Positions 1 through 9,003 of a stretch of DNA of 54,614 bases are shown piece by piece. The position numbers were made by a program, and so were the translations under genes. Position 1 is the first letter of the stretch. The number at the start of each line of letters is the position of its first letter. The notes under the pieces are model-generated. The model was not told the origin of the DNA and made no database searches. It saw only the letters and a list, made by a program, of their open reading frames with translations. The DNA is from Mucilaginibacter sp. (lineage in GTDB: Bacteria > Bacteroidota > Bacteroidia > Sphingobacteriales > Sphingobacteriaceae): positions 1 to 54,614 of the forward strand of contig JAQBOP010000270.1 in assembly GCA_028287975.1 (NCBI GenBank), written 5' to 3'.

Positions 1-1
1 A

Positions 2-181
2 GGTATGCTGATCGGTTTTTATATAGCAGGGTTAATATCTGATGCCTATAATTCGCCAACTGCAGGGCACGACTGGCACATGATCTGGCTGATCCCTGCC
101 GGTATTGCTGCTGTAGTAATGGTGTTGTTCCTGGTGTTCTTTAATGATAAAAGTAAAACCGAAGCACCGGTAAAAGCTTAA
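2..181 (+). CDS. C-terminal fragment of an MFS transporter (nucleoside permease-like), truncated by the window edge
   Basis: Open frame from base 2 (GMLIGFYIAGLISDAYNSPTAGHDWHMIWLIPAGIAAVVMVLFLVFFNDKSKTEAPVKA*), hydrophobic TM-like C-terminus. Confidence 0.6.
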   Translation, partial: GMLIGFYIAGLISDAYNSPTAGHDWHMIWLIPAGIAAVVMVLFLVFFNDKSKTEAPVKA

Positions 182-200
182 CAGGCCTAAATAGCAATTA

Positions 201-233
201 AAAGCGATGTGTTTTAAACTCATCGCTTTTTTT
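201..233 (+). terminator. Rho-independent terminator after the MFS gene
   Basis: AAAGCGATG...CATCGCTTT stem followed by a T run. Confidence 0.75.
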
Positions 234-301
234 ATGTCTATACCGTACAATCAATCATAGATATTACTAATTTTAGCCAACTAAATACAAACACTAATTT
301 C

Positions 302-1177
302 ATGACAAATAGAAGAACGTTCTTAACACAGGCAGGTTTACTGTCGGCAGGGGTAATCATTGCGCCAAACTTATTATCGGCCAAACCTGTTAAAAATGTA
401 GGTCTACAGCTATATAGCTTACGCGACCAATTACCTAAAGACGTAAGCGGCGTTATTGCCAAAGTAGCGGCAGCAGGATACAAAGAAGTTGAGCCTTTTG
501 GTTACAGCAAAAGAGCTGGTTTCTGGGGTCTTGATGCTAAGGCTTTCAGCAGTTTGTTAAAAGCAAACGGTCTGACTACCCCAAGCGCGCACTATGATAT
601 GAACGAGTTTTTAGGTTCGGGCAAAATGGATAATTTTAACGATTATATCGAGGCGGCAAATGCTACCGGTCAAAGCCATATCATTATCCCATCAATAAAT
701 GGCGAGTACATTAAAACTGTAGACGAGTGTAAAGCTGTTGCTGACAAAATGAACAAAGCTGCCGAGATCTGCCAGAAATCGGGCTTAAAATTAGGCTACC
801 ATAACCATAATTTTGAGTGGAAGCCAATTGGCGATACTACTTTTTACGATACCGTTATTGATAACACTGATCCTAAGTTGGTAGCTATGGAGATGGATAT
901 TTATTGGGTGGTACGTTCGGGCAAAGATCCGTTAGAGCTGATGGCTAAGCACCCGGGCCGTTTTGAATTTGTACACATTAAAGATATGGACAAAACCAAC
1001 AACGGCTTAAATACCGAAATTGGTACTGGTACCATTGATTTTGTCAAGATCCTTGCCCAGGCAAAACAGGGCGGCGTAAAACATTTTATTGTTGAGCAGG
1101 AAAACTATACAAACATTGATCCTTATGTAAGTATTACGCAAAGTGCTAAGTATATAAAGGATAAGATAAGCATATAA
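302..1177 (+). CDS. Sugar phosphate isomerase/epimerase-like TIM barrel protein with Tat-type leader
   Basis: ORF 291 aa; N-terminus MTNRRTFLTQAGLLSAG; GYHNHNFEW and FVHIKDMD motifs of the xylose isomerase-like TIM barrel family. Confidence 0.85.
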   Translation: MTNRRTFLTQAGLLSAGVIIAPNLLSAKPVKNVGLQLYSLRDQLPKDVSGVIAKVAAAGYKEVEPFGYSKRAGFWGLDAKAFSSLLKANGLTTPSAHYDMNEFLGSGKMDNFNDYIEAANATGQSHIIIPSINGEYIKTVDECKAVADKMNKAAEICQKSGLKLGYHNHNFEWKPIGDTTFYDTVIDNTDPKLVAMEMDIYWVVRSGKDPLELMAKHPGRFEFVHIKDMDKTNNGLNTEIGTGTIDFVKILAQAKQGGVKHFIVEQENYTNIDPYVSITQSAKYIKDKISI

Positions 1178-1189
1178 GCTAAAATAGGT

Positions 1190-1380
1190 GTCATGGTGAG
1201 CTCGTCGAACCATGGCGGGCAAAGGCCTTTACGCTCGTCCTTCGACAAGCTCAGGATGACAGCCCTAACAGCGTCATTGCGAGGAGCGAAGCGACGTGGC
1301 AATCTTTGCACGGCAGGCGGATAACTATCATTCGCTTAACTATCGCGCAGAGATTGCCACGCTACGCCCGCAATGACGTT
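1190..1380. repeat. Dispersed palindromic intergenic repeats (two adjacent units)
   Basis: TGTCATGGTGAGCTCGTCGAA...TTCGACAAGCTCAGGATGACA and GTCATTGCGAGGAGCGAAGCGACGTGGCAATCT...AGATTGCCACGCTACGCCCGCAATGAC inverted repeats. Confidence 0.8.
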
Positions 1381-1411
1381 TTGTTTTAATAGGTTTTGAT
1401 AATGATATCAA

Positions 1412-2161
1412 ATGATCACCATAGCAAACATTCATAAGGTTTTTAACAGGGGTAAGGCCAACCAGGTAAACGCGGTTAACGGGCTTGACCTGGTTATTAA
1501 TAATGAAGAGTTTGTGGTTATTGTAGGGTCGAACGGATCTGGCAAAACCACGTTGCTAAATCTGATCTCGGGCAGTCTTCTTCCTTCATCGGGCGCTATT
1601 ACTATTAATGGTGACGACGTAACTAAACTGGCCGATTACCAGCGCAGTAAATGGATAGCCCGTGTTTTTCAAAACCCTATGAGCGGTACGGCGTCCGAAC
1701 TGAGTATCCTGGATAATTTTAGGCTGGCGGCTATTCGTACTAAGGTTAAGGGTTTAACTATCGGTATTAATGAGACTTTTAAACAGCAGGTCAAACAAAA
1801 GATAGCCACGCTGGGCATGGGCCTTGAAAATAAGATAGAGCAACCTATGGGCACTTTATCAGGGGGGCAGCGCCAGGCATTAACCCTGTTAATGAGCGTG
1901 ATGGACGAGTGTAAGATCTTATTGCTTGACGAACCCACTGCGGCCCTCGACCCGCGATCGGCAGAAGTGGTGATGAGCACTGCCGATAAGTTGAGCAAAG
2001 AATTTAAACTGACCACAATATTAGTCACCCATAATTTAAAAGATGCCTACAATTATGGAACGCGTATTATCCAGATGGCAGAAGGCGCGATCATTAAAGA
2101 TATTGCCGCCAAACAAAAAGAACATTTAAAACAGAATGATCTGTTTGAGTGGTTTGGGTAA
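1412..2161 (+). CDS. ABC transporter ATP-binding protein
   Basis: Walker A GSNGSGKTT, signature LSGGQRQ, Walker B ILLLDEP, H-loop VTHN. Confidence 0.9.
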   Translation: MITIANIHKVFNRGKANQVNAVNGLDLVINNEEFVVIVGSNGSGKTTLLNLISGSLLPSSGAITINGDDVTKLADYQRSKWIARVFQNPMSGTASELSILDNFRLAAIRTKVKGLTIGINETFKQQVKQKIATLGMGLENKIEQPMGTLSGGQRQALTLLMSVMDECKILLLDEPTAALDPRSAEVVMSTADKLSKEFKLTTILVTHNLKDAYNYGTRIIQMAEGAIIKDIAAKQKEHLKQNDLFEWFG

Positions 2162-2297
2162 TATCCACAGTCATGCTGAACTTGTTTCAGCATCTTAAAT
2201 CGTAACATCGTTGATATAATTGTGCTTTAAGGTACTGAACAGGTTCACGACGCCTTAAGTTCTTTTTTGGCAGACTTATTGTATTCATCCAAACACT

Positions 2298-2540
2298 ATG
2301 ATGAACAACAATTTTCAAAACATATCTGATGCGTACCAACTGGTAAGTGGTGCTAAGATCAAAGGCAAAAAGCAAGACGAAATTTTCGAACTGGGCGAAT
2401 ACGATGCCAACAAAAGGGGATACACAGTATACCCGGTTGACAATGGTGTCAGATATGACGACTTTAGTGTAGTCGTAGCCGAAAAAGAACTAAAGAACAA
2501 TTTCCTGATAGAGGTAATAAAAACAAATATAGCTGCTTAA
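2298..2540 (+). CDS. Hypothetical protein (80 aa)
   Basis: Open frame between flanking genes, ending just before a palindromic repeat; no family recognised. Confidence 0.45.
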   Translation: MMNNNFQNISDAYQLVSGAKIKGKKQDEIFELGEYDANKRGYTVYPVDNGVRYDDFSVVVAEKELKNNFLIEVIKTNIAA

Positions 2541-2546
2541 AAAAAC

Positions 2547-2637
2547 TTTGTCATTTCGAGCATAGCGAGAAATCTATACATCTGCTATTTGCGCATGTAT
2601 AGATTTCTCACTCGTTCCTCGTTTCGAAATGACAAAG
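2547..2637. repeat. Palindromic intergenic repeat
   Basis: CTTTGTCATTTCGA...TCGAAATGACAAAG outer arms; GAGAAATCTATACAT/ATGTATAGATTTCTC inner arms. Confidence 0.8.
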
Positions 2638-2641
2638 GGAA

Positions 2642-3904
2642 TTATTTCTTATAAGTTATCTTAAAGATAGTGCCTTTATTGTCGTCGGTTACGTATAAAG
2701 ATCCGTCAGGGCCTTGTGCCAGTCCACACGGGCGGTGTACCGCGGCGCCTGAAGCCTTTTGTTCTGCAGTGCCGGCAAATCCATCAGCAAAAACTTCCCA
2801 TTTACCATCTGGTTTGCCATTTTTAAATGGCTGGAATACTACGCAGTAACCGTTTTGCGGTAATGGCGCGCGGTTCCATGAACCATGGAATGCGATAAAG
2901 GCTCCGTTTTTATATCTGGCAGGGAACTGGTTACCGGTGTAGAATAATAAGCCATCCGGAGCATAGTGGCCCGGATAGGCTGCCACAGGGTTGATATATT
3001 TAGGGTCTGCGCCTTTTATGCCGTCGCCGCCGTATTCAGGGCCCATCATGTTTTTGTGTTTTTGCCAGTCGTAATAAACATATGGCCAGCCTGCATTGTC
3101 TCCTTTTTTAAGCGCGAACATACATTCGGCAGGCAATTCGGCAGATTGTTGTTGGGTATATAGTTTAGGGAAAAGATCATGCAAAGCGTCGCGGCCATGC
3201 TGCATTACAAATAGTTGGTTGTCTTGCTGGTTCCAGGCAATGCCCACCACGTTTCTTAATCCCCAGGCATAATGAATGCCGTTGCCATAACTTTGGTCAG
3301 GTTTATTAGCTTTAAACTCCCAAATTCCGGCAGCCGAATCTAAAATAGAACAACCTGTCCTTTTTTTATCATACTCCTCGCAAATATTGCTGGGCGCGCC
3401 AATGTTTACATAAACGTTGCCATCATTATCAAGCGTAAGCGCTTTTGGCTGATGGTGGTCTATCTCGATCAGCCCGGTAACGATCCTTTCGGGCGCATCA
3501 GGATTGATCACTTCGTTTTTATCATTCAGTTTATAACGGTACACCGAATTTTTTGACGACGCATACAAATAACCATCTTTAACGGCGATGCCTGTACCGC
3601 CGTAATCGCCGAAACTGGTTTTTACAGTAGCCTTGCCACCTTCTTCGTGCAATACAATAATGCCTTTGCTTTTGCGGGTGCTGGCCATGTGCACATAAAT
3701 ATCATTTTGCGGCGTTACTACCAGGTGCCTTGCACTGCCCAGGTTATCAGCTATTACGGATACATTAAATCCGGCAGGTAAGGTAAGGCCAGCTTCGGCA
3801 GGTTTGTTTTTTACCGGCGGATCATTCTTTAAAGCATTCAATGATAAAAATCCACCTACTGCAACCAGCGGCAGTAGCAGTGAGAATATTGTTTTATTTT
3901 TCAT
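2642..3904 (-). CDS. PQQ-dependent sugar dehydrogenase / sorbosone dehydrogenase-like beta-propeller protein
   Basis: ORF 431 aa; start moved to MKNKTIFSLLLPLVAVGG (signal peptide); FHGSWNR, HRPCGLAQGPDGSLYVTDD motifs. Confidence 0.8.
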   Translation of the reverse strand: MKNKTIFSLLLPLVAVGGFLSLNALKNDPPVKNKPAEAGLTLPAGFNVSVIADNLGSARHLVVTPQNDIYVHMASTRKSKGIIVLHEEGGKATVKTSFGDYGGTGIAVKDGYLYASSKNSVYRYKLNDKNEVINPDAPERIVTGLIEIDHHQPKALTLDNDGNVYVNIGAPSNICEEYDKKRTGCSILDSAAGIWEFKANKPDQSYGNGIHYAWGLRNVVGIAWNQQDNQLFVMQHGRDALHDLFPKLYTQQQSAELPAECMFALKKGDNAGWPYVYYDWQKHKNMMGPEYGGDGIKGADPKYINPVAAYPGHYAPDGLLFYTGNQFPARYKNGAFIAFHGSWNRAPLPQNGYCVVFQPFKNGKPDGKWEVFADGFAGTAEQKASGAAVHRPCGLAQGPDGSLYVTDDNKGTIFKITYKK

Positions 3905-4140
3905 GGCTATAAGTTTATCTATCAAAATTAAGCACAAATAATTCTAAAGCAACAACCATATAAAATATTATCAAAGCTTTTACAATCCGTTCGAAAATTT
4001 TGGTAAACGGAATTTAGTTTCTTTAATAATATTATATTCAGAATTTAATTCTTAATAATCAATAACATGCAATTTGATTAAAATGTCGTGATTAAACCAT
4101 GATAATTATTTAACGTCATAGAGGTATAAAAATTAAGAAT

Positions 4141-4881
4141 ATGAAAAAGATAGCTTTAATATCAGCAATAGCATTAAGTGGTTTACTTTTCAATACTGCA
4201 AATGCACAAATACACATAGGTTTTGGTATCCATATCAATACTCCGGCAGTTAGGGTTGTAGCGGCAACACCGGTTTATACCGATTACACTCCCGCAGATG
4301 ATTACTATTACCTGCCGGATGTGGACGCCTACTACAGCATGCCCGAAAAATGTTATTATTATAATAATGGCGATAACTGGGTAACCGCGGCTTACCTGCC
4401 CGGCGAATACCGCGACTACGATTGGAGAAGCGCCCGTCACTACGAAGTTCGGGCACGTCGCCCATATTTAAATGCCGATGTATACAGGGCAAGATATAGA
4501 GGGAACGCTTATAATTGGGGCCGTTACAATAATGATCGCAGGTATTATGCCCGTGACGATCGCAGGGATAATAATTTCAGGATTGACAGGCGGGATGACC
4601 ACCGTGGTGTAGCACATTCAGATGACCGTTTCCAACGCAACTTTGACCGTCGTCAACAAGACTGGTCAGCACCGAAAGGTAGAAATGATAACCGTCAACA
4701 AAACTGGAATAACGGTGATCAAGGCAGAAACGATAACCGTCAACAAAACCGGGATAACGGTAACCAGGGCAGAAATGATGATCATCAAGGTAGAAACGAT
4801 AACCGCGGGAGAGGCAATGACTCAAACGATCACTTCGCCGACTACCATGGTCAAAGCGGCCATAACAGGTTCAGGTCTTAA
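4141..4881 (+). CDS. Secreted protein with C-terminal RNDNRQQN-type tandem repeats
   Basis: Signal peptide MKKIALISAIALSGLLFNTANAQ; Tyr/Asp/Arg/Asn-rich body; repeated GRNDNRQQN(W/R). Confidence 0.7.
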   Translation: MKKIALISAIALSGLLFNTANAQIHIGFGIHINTPAVRVVAATPVYTDYTPADDYYYLPDVDAYYSMPEKCYYYNNGDNWVTAAYLPGEYRDYDWRSARHYEVRARRPYLNADVYRARYRGNAYNWGRYNNDRRYYARDDRRDNNFRIDRRDDHRGVAHSDDRFQRNFDRRQQDWSAPKGRNDNRQQNWNNGDQGRNDNRQQNRDNGNQGRNDDHQGRNDNRGRGNDSNDHFADYHGQSGHNRFRS

Positions 4882-4906
4882 TATAATTTCCTCCATCATA
4901 TATCAT

Positions 4907-4940
4907 AGCGAAGCTACCGTAAGGTAGCTTCGCTTTCTTT
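4907..4940 (+). terminator. Rho-independent terminator
   Basis: AGCGAAGCTACC-GTAA-GGTAGCTTCGCT followed by T-rich tract. Confidence 0.8.
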
Positions 4941-4961
4941 GTACATAATTGGGATAAGCTG

Positions 4962-5909
4962 TTAATACTGGCTTGCCTCGTTTAACAAGGCTATCGCTTC
5001 GGTATCTAAACTTAACTGTACCGCTTGTGTGGTATCATGCAATTGGCTAACAGATGTTGCGCTGGCAATAGGAGCGGTTATACCCGGGCGGGCAATTACC
5101 CAGGCAATAGCCACACTTGCCGGTGTGGTTTTATATTGAGCCGCTACCTTATCCAGCGCAACCAGTATCCTGGAGCCGCGTACATCAAAATATTTCTTCA
5201 CACTGCCGCCGCGCGGGCTTTTTGAAAGATCAGCATCCGACCGGTATTTGCCGGTAAGGAATCCGCTGGCTAACGAGAAAAAGGTAATTACGCCTATGTT
5301 GTTTTCAATGCAAAGCGGTTCCAGTTCTTCTTCATACCCTTTACGGTCATATAAATTATATTCGGGCTGCAGGGTTTCGTAACGGGTCAGGCCGTTTGCT
5401 TTGCTTACATCAAGCGCTTCTTTAAAACGTGCTGCACTGTAGTTGGATGCCCCAACTGCTCTAACTTTCCCCTGTTTGATCAGGTCAGTATAGGTTGAAA
5501 GGGTTTCTTCAAATGGCGTATTCTTATCATCGTCATGCGATTGATAAAGATCTATATAATCAGTTTGCAAACGCTTTAATGAATCTTCTACGGCCTTGGT
5601 AATATAGGATCTCGAAAGGCCTTTACCATCGCTCATTGGCTTACCCACTTTAGTGGCGATAATGACCTGGTCGCGCTTACCTGATCGTTTAAGCCAGTTG
5701 CCTATGATAGTTTCTGATTCGCCGCCTACGTTGCCCGATTTCCATTTAGAGTAAACATCAGCAGTATCAATAAATTCAAGCCCCGAATCAACATAAGCGT
5801 CCAATATTTCAAAGGATTGCTTTTCATCAATAGTCCAGCCAAACACATTGCCACCCAAACAAAACGGGCTAACCATAATGCCCGATTTGCCTAATTCTCT
5901 TTTTTCCAT
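4962..5909 (-). CDS. Aldo/keto reductase
   Basis: MEKRELGKSGIMVSPFCLGGNVFGWT; DTADVYS; YIDLYQSHDDD; AVGASNYSAARF. Confidence 0.92.
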   Translation of the reverse strand: MEKRELGKSGIMVSPFCLGGNVFGWTIDEKQSFEILDAYVDSGLEFIDTADVYSKWKSGNVGGESETIIGNWLKRSGKRDQVIIATKVGKPMSDGKGLSRSYITKAVEDSLKRLQTDYIDLYQSHDDDKNTPFEETLSTYTDLIKQGKVRAVGASNYSAARFKEALDVSKANGLTRYETLQPEYNLYDRKGYEEELEPLCIENNIGVITFFSLASGFLTGKYRSDADLSKSPRGGSVKKYFDVRGSRILVALDKVAAQYKTTPASVAIAWVIARPGITAPIASATSVSQLHDTTQAVQLSLDTEAIALLNEASQY

Positions 5910-5928
5910 AGTGATAAGTAAAAAAGCT

Positions 5929-6168
5929 TTAAGCGTGAAATTTCATTATTTGTTCAACCATTTCGTCAACCCAGCCAAACAGGTAAGGTTCTGTACCGGC
6001 AATTTTTTGCCAGTTACCATTTTCATCGGGTGCTATTACCAAATGCAGGGTATCGTCTATCGCGTCAAATTGATAAGCTCTTTTAAAGCTGCCGTAGGTT
6101 ATGTGTTTAATAATTCCGCTAATCGGCCCGTCTGTTCCAGTTAGGGTAGCGCTAAATTGTGGTTCCAT
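5929..6168 (-). CDS. Hypothetical small protein (79 aa)
   Basis: Open frame directly upstream of the aldo/keto reductase, same strand. Confidence 0.55.
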   Translation of the reverse strand: MEPQFSATLTGTDGPISGIIKHITYGSFKRAYQFDAIDDTLHLVIAPDENGNWQKIAGTEPYLFGWVDEMVEQIMKFHA

Positions 6169-6352
6169 AGTTTGTTTATAACAGCTTTTTTACCACTTGT
6201 GTTTTACTAAATCTTTAGGTATTTAACTGTATTAAAAGGTGCGTAATAAACTCTTTACACGTTAGTAAAGAACACGTTCAAACTTTTTACGTTAAATTGG
6301 TATTACTAACCAAATTAAAATTCAATAGCATAGTCTAAAACAAACTATCACA

Positions 6353-7696
6353 ATGCTGCTAAAGACAAGGTTCATCATTATACTGCTACTGCTATCAGGT
6401 TATACTAAGCTTTATGCGCAGGATAGTACATTGGTTGGTAAAACCATTAAATGGGACCTGACCCAATGTATTGAATACGCCAAGAAAAATAATATCCAGA
6501 TCAATTCATTGCGCCTGTCGAAGCAATTAAGCCAGCAGGAATTTGAATTGGCCAAAGCGGCTAAACTGCCTGATCTTTCAGGCTCGGCAACCCAAAACTT
6601 CGCGCATTACAATAACGGCAACAACGGAAGTAACGGTACAAGCTCGGGCTTTAGTGCATCGGGTAATTATGGGTTGAGTTCGTCGGTTATGCTGTATAAC
6701 GGCAACTATTTAAATAACAATATCTCACAGAAAAATTTGAGTGTACAGGCTGCCAACCTTAATATTCTGCAACAGGAAAACGATATCACCCTGCAAATAA
6801 CCCAGGCATATTTAGCCATACTGCTCGATAAAGAAAATATCATTTACGATACAGACCTGGTAAATACGGCCATTGCACAGGTAAAGCTTGAGCAACAACG
6901 CTACACCGTAGGCAGCGTGGCTCGTAAGGACCTGATACAACTGCAGGCACAGCAGGCATCCGACCAATATACGTTGGTGAACGTACAAAACTTGCAGCGC
7001 GGCGATCTGCTGACATTAAAACAATTATTGCTTTTACCGTCCGCTGTTTCGTTTGATATTGTCAGGCCGGATACCCTTATAACTGCCGGACAAAACGTTG
7101 CGCCATTGCGCGATGCACAAGACGTGGCCCTTAAAACCCGCCCCGAAGTACAAAGCGGCCAATTAGGTGTGCAGATAGCGCAATATGATGTTGTTAAAGC
7201 GACAGCAGGGTATAAGCCATCGTTAACAGCAGGTGGCTCAATTGGCTCAGGATATAATACCGGTGCCGGTAACGGCTATTTTGGCCAGTTTAACAATAAT
7301 TTAAATGAACAAATAGGCCTTACGTTGTCTGTGCCCATATTTACCAAACGCGTGGTTAAGACACAGGTTGAGGAAGCGAAGATCAACGTGGATCAGTCAA
7401 AACTTAACCTGCAAAATACAAAGTTTGTACTTTCTGAAAACGTAGAGCGTGCCTTTATAAACGTGCAGAACTCGCAAGGGCAATATGATGCCGCGTCCGA
7501 GCAATATAAATACAACCAGGAAAGCTATCGCATAGCAAACGAACAACTAAAAGTTGGCGTGGCTAATACCGTGGATTTTTTATTGCAAAAAAACCTTTTT
7601 GTGCAGGCGCAACAGGCTTTTGTTCAGGCAAAATACAATGTCATTTTAAGCTTAAAGATATATGATTTCTACAGGGGCGTACCCATTAAATTATAA
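6353..7696 (+). CDS. TolC-family outer membrane efflux protein
   Basis: 447 aa, signal peptide, long heptad-like helices; first gene of a MacAB operon. Confidence 0.9.
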   Translation: MLLKTRFIIILLLLSGYTKLYAQDSTLVGKTIKWDLTQCIEYAKKNNIQINSLRLSKQLSQQEFELAKAAKLPDLSGSATQNFAHYNNGNNGSNGTSSGFSASGNYGLSSSVMLYNGNYLNNNISQKNLSVQAANLNILQQENDITLQITQAYLAILLDKENIIYDTDLVNTAIAQVKLEQQRYTVGSVARKDLIQLQAQQASDQYTLVNVQNLQRGDLLTLKQLLLLPSAVSFDIVRPDTLITAGQNVAPLRDAQDVALKTRPEVQSGQLGVQIAQYDVVKATAGYKPSLTAGGSIGSGYNTGAGNGYFGQFNNNLNEQIGLTLSVPIFTKRVVKTQVEEAKINVDQSKLNLQNTKFVLSENVERAFINVQNSQGQYDAASEQYKYNQESYRIANEQLKVGVANTVDFLLQKNLFVQAQQAFVQAKYNVILSLKIYDFYRGVPIKL

Positions 7697-7704
7697 CACC
7701 GGTT

Positions 7705-9003
7705 ATGAAAACAAGTTATAAAAGGATCTTAATTATTTTAGCAATAGTAATTGCGCTGGTGTTGATATGGTATTTCTTTATCAGGAAACCCGTAGCCCCT
7801 ATAGTTTTACAAACCGAAAAACCGACCACCGGCTATATAGCACAAAGCGTAACAGCTACCGGCAGGATAGAGCCTGAGGATACCGTTACAGTTGGTAGCC
7901 AGGTATCAGGCATTATCAAGAACATATATGCCGATTTTAACTCTCAAGTTAAGAAAGGCCAGCTCATAGCCGAGCTGGATAAATCGTTACTGCAGGCTAC
8001 GGTTGACCAATATATCGGCCAGTTGCAAAATGCGCAGAGCCAGTTAATATACGCTAAAAATAATTTTGACAGGCAATCGCTTTTGTATAAAACCGACGCG
8101 ATAAGTAAATCAGATTATGATGCGGCAGTTAACAGTTACTCAGCCGCCAAGGCATCGGTAAGCAGTGCTGAGGCTCAGGTGCGATCAGCTAAGAAAAATT
8201 TATCTTATGCTGATATCTATTCGCCAATTGATGGTGTGGTACTAAACCGCAGTATCAGTGCGGGCCAAACAGTGGCGGCAAGCTTCAATACGCCTACCTT
8301 ATTTGTAATAGCCAAGGATATCAAAAAAATGCAGGTACAGGCCAATGTTGATGAGGCTGATATAGGCGCCGTAAGGACAGACAACCGGGTTGCTTTTACA
8401 GTTGATGCTTTTATTACCGATCAGTTTAAGGGGATAGTAAAGGACATCAGACTGCACCCGTCGGTGTCTGCAAATGTGGTAACTTACACTACCATTATCA
8501 GTACACCTAATGATGATATGAAACTAAAGCCGGGTATGACAGCCAATATTGTTATCTATACCAAAGAGGTAGATAATGCCATGCTAATCCCTGCAAAGGC
8601 TTTATCTTATGAACCTGATTCGGCTTTAACAAAGGATTATCAGATAGTTGGAAAGATTGCACGTAAACATAAAAAAGCGGCAGGCACGGCGGGCGGTTCC
8701 GGCGGCGATGCTACGGCAAAGGCACATGCATTAACCAGCCGCAGCGATAGCAGCGGTATTATAAAACAAACGTCTTATGTATGGCTGTTAAAAGGTAAGC
8801 AGATAGTGCGTACCCGCATAAAAACCGGTCTTAATGATAATACACAGGTTGAAGTTTTATCCGGCTTAACAGCTAATGATGTGGTAATAACCGGGGCTAC
8901 AGGCGGCGTAATGTCCGCAGCAGGCGGAACGGCAGCAGGGGGCAGCCCATTTATGCCTCAGCGACGCGGCGGTGGCAGCGGTGGAGGGGGCCGCGCCCGA
9001 TGA
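7705..9003 (+). CDS. macA: Efflux periplasmic adaptor (MacA/HlyD-like)
   Basis: N-terminal TM, GRIEPEDTVTVGSQVSGIIKNIYADFNSQVKKGQLIAELD lipoyl-like motif; overlaps the downstream ATPase start. Confidence 0.88.
   Translation: MKTSYKRILIILAIVIALVLIWYFFIRKPVAPIVLQTEKPTTGYIAQSVTATGRIEPEDTVTVGSQVSGIIKNIYADFNSQVKKGQLIAELDKSLLQATVDQYIGQLQNAQSQLIYAKNNFDRQSLLYKTDAISKSDYDAAVNSYSAAKASVSSAEAQVRSAKKNLSYADIYSPIDGVVLNRSISAGQTVAASFNTPTLFVIAKDIKKMQVQANVDEADIGAVRTDNRVAFTVDAFITDQFKGIVKDIRLHPSVSANVVTYTTIISTPNDDMKLKPGMTANIVIYTKEVDNAMLIPAKALSYEPDSALTKDYQIVGKIARKHKKAAGTAGGSGGDATAKAHALTSRSDSSGIIKQTSYVWLLKGKQIVRTRIKTGLNDNTQVEVLSGLTANDVVITGATGGVMSAAGGTAAGGSPFMPQRRGGGSGGGGRAR

Noticed and set aside
1123-1311. 62-aa minus ORF (MQRLPRRFAPRNDAVRAVILSLSKDERKG...)
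   Set aside because: Translation of the palindromic GTCATTGCGAG/CTTTCGACAAGCTC repeats; a well-known type of spurious ORF
2169-2197. TCATGCTGAACTTGTTTCAGCATCTT as a terminator
   Set aside because: Short hairpin but no U tract and resembles a truncated dispersed repeat; not reported as a functional terminator
4577-4927. ORFs on both strands within the RNDNRQQN repeat region
   Set aside because: Alternate-frame readings of the tandem repeat in the 4141-4881 gene
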